This document shows positions 63,282-64,000 of a DNA stretch of 64,000 bases, piece after piece (position 1 is the stretch's first letter; every line of letters starts with the position of its first letter). Origin of the DNA: Nostoc linckia z4. Lineage in GTDB: Bacteria; Cyanobacteriota; Cyanobacteriia; Cyanobacteriales; Nostocaceae. The notes below the pieces were generated by a model. The model searched no databases. It saw only the letters and a list, made by a program, of their open reading frames with translations, and was not told where the DNA came from. The position numbers and the translations under genes are program-made. The DNA lies in contig NZ_LAHA01000001.1 in NCBI RefSeq assembly GCF_002608075.1, positions 128,757-192,756 of the forward strand, given 5' to 3'.

Positions 63282-64000
63282 TTACTTAGCCTGAATTGGG
63301 GTTAAAGCTACACCTTTGTAATAATGTCCCAAAATTTGCAGGTGGTTGACTCCTTGGCGAGCTAAATTGTAGGCTCCCCATTGACTCATACCTAAACCGT
63401 GGCCGAAGCCAAGCCCTTGGAGAACAAAGCTACCATCTGCTGCTTTGGAGACGCTAAAACGGGTACTTTTGAGTTTGAGGGCTGTCCGTACTTGTTCGCC
63501 TTGTAAGACTTTCGTGCCTTTGTTGCCGACGATTTTCAAGACTTTGACGCTTCTAAAAGGCGAAAATGTTTCTGGAACCATCGCCGTTACACTACCCACT
63601 TCAGGAAATTTAGAGCTAATTTCACTGGGCGAAAAGGTTTTGACCCAATTACATTCGCTGATATTTTGGTCGTAATCTTGGACAGCACGTAGGTAGGGTA
63701 AGGAATTTCCCCATACATCTTCGACATTTTCGGTATGTCCGCCAGAACAAGCATGGAAAACTGAGAGAATAATCTTGTTTTTATAAGTTAGAACTTGCCC
63801 TGCTGTTTCATCCACTGCTTTATAAGTAGCAGGAGATTCACTAATTACACCTTTGTAAATTTGCCAGCGATCGGGGGTGTTGCCTAAATCGTAAACAGGA
63901 TTATTCCGTTGTTTTTCTCGTTCGTAAAGGGCATAGGTACGGGCTGCGATCGCCTGGGCTTTCAAAGCTTCCACAGGCCAACTAGCACTCATTTCACCAC
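63282..64000 (-). CDS. SpoIID/LytB-domain protein, 5' end cut by window edge
   Basis: At least 239 residues; the frame continues through GEMSASWP to the window end, so the ATG at 63,992 is internal. WPVEALKAQAIAARTYAL, SVFHACSGGHTENVEDVWG and GLGFGHGLGMSQWGAYNLA are the family motifs. SpoIID-type proteins are lytic transglycosylases that trim denuded glycan strands in spore formers. Cyanobacterial members act in cell-wall remodelling, by inference. An N-terminal signal or SH3/amidase-type domain would lie beyond the window. Confidence 0.9.
   Translation of the reverse strand, partial: GEMSASWPVEALKAQAIAARTYALYEREKQRNNPVYDLGNTPDRWQIYKGVISESPATYKAVDETAGQVLTYKNKIILSVFHACSGGHTENVEDVWGNSLPYLRAVQDYDQNISECNWVKTFSPSEISSKFPEVGSVTAMVPETFSPFRSVKVLKIVGNKGTKVLQGEQVRTALKLKSTRFSVSKAADGSFVLQGLGFGHGLGMSQWGAYNLARQGVNHLQILGHYYKGVALTPIQAK

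Overview
The window is chromosomal DNA from a filamentous, probably heterocyst-forming cyanobacterium of the Nostoc/Calothrix/Tolypothrix kind. This is inferred from the many HIP1 octamers (GCGATCGC), the heptameric short tandem repeats (STRR) and small dispersed repeats in most gaps, and the gene content: a cyanobacteriochrome kinase, two helical carotenoid proteins, cruF/cruG for carotenoid glycosides, hopanoid genes, and a cyanobacterial-type RNase H. No rRNA, tRNA or CRISPR array was seen. Two genes are cut by the window edges (a receiver protein at the left, a SpoIID-type protein at the right).

Layout. 1-4.6 kb (minus): a multidomain sensor kinase whose last GAF domain carries a DXCF motif and a Cys-His pair, the signature of a bilin-binding cyanobacteriochrome, followed by two stand-alone receiver proteins. 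5.4-7.7 kb: a DUF4912 protein and a phosphodiester-glycosidase lipoprotein. 7.8-12.9 kb (minus): an XRE regulator abutting a 1375-residue membrane hybrid kinase, then a helical carotenoid protein. 13.4-22.8 kb: an acyltransferase, the sulfate ABC uptake genes (sbpA, cysT, cysW, NIL protein), a second but internally deleted sulfate-binding gene, a TauE/DUF1634 pair and a CadD-like transporter. 23-32.7 kb: an amino acid permease, enzymes, a peroxiredoxin-glutaredoxin fusion and a glutathione peroxidase. 33-35 kb: the methionine-salvage operon mtnD-mtnX-mtnB.

37-41 kb holds a second TauE-like protein, a beta-carbonic anhydrase and an HNH nuclease pair. 41-47.8 kb is a run of minus-strand redox and detoxification genes (methyltransferase, SDR, MFS, nitroreductase, Old Yellow Enzyme, SDR, thioredoxin) that starts opposite a divergent ArsR-type regulator. 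A perfect 8+1+8 palindrome lies in their shared 80-bp promoter gap. 48.3-51.6 kb is the divergent hpnB/shc hopanoid pair. 53-64 kb holds a second helical carotenoid protein, tmk, an unusual winged-helix/periplasmic-binding-fold fusion, rnhA, cruG/cruF, an MlaE-type permease and a SpoIID-type protein.

The most striking non-gene content is a dense set of small, apparently non-autonomous repeats. There are at least seven families with terminal inverted repeats, IS5-like transposase relics, a (TTTC)10 microsatellite and many STRR blocks. Several of these run into genes. They supply start codons (ABM gene, cruG), stop codons or C-terminal tails (shc, mtnB, an alpha/beta hydrolase), and in-frame internal peptides (HpnB, DUF1634 protein).
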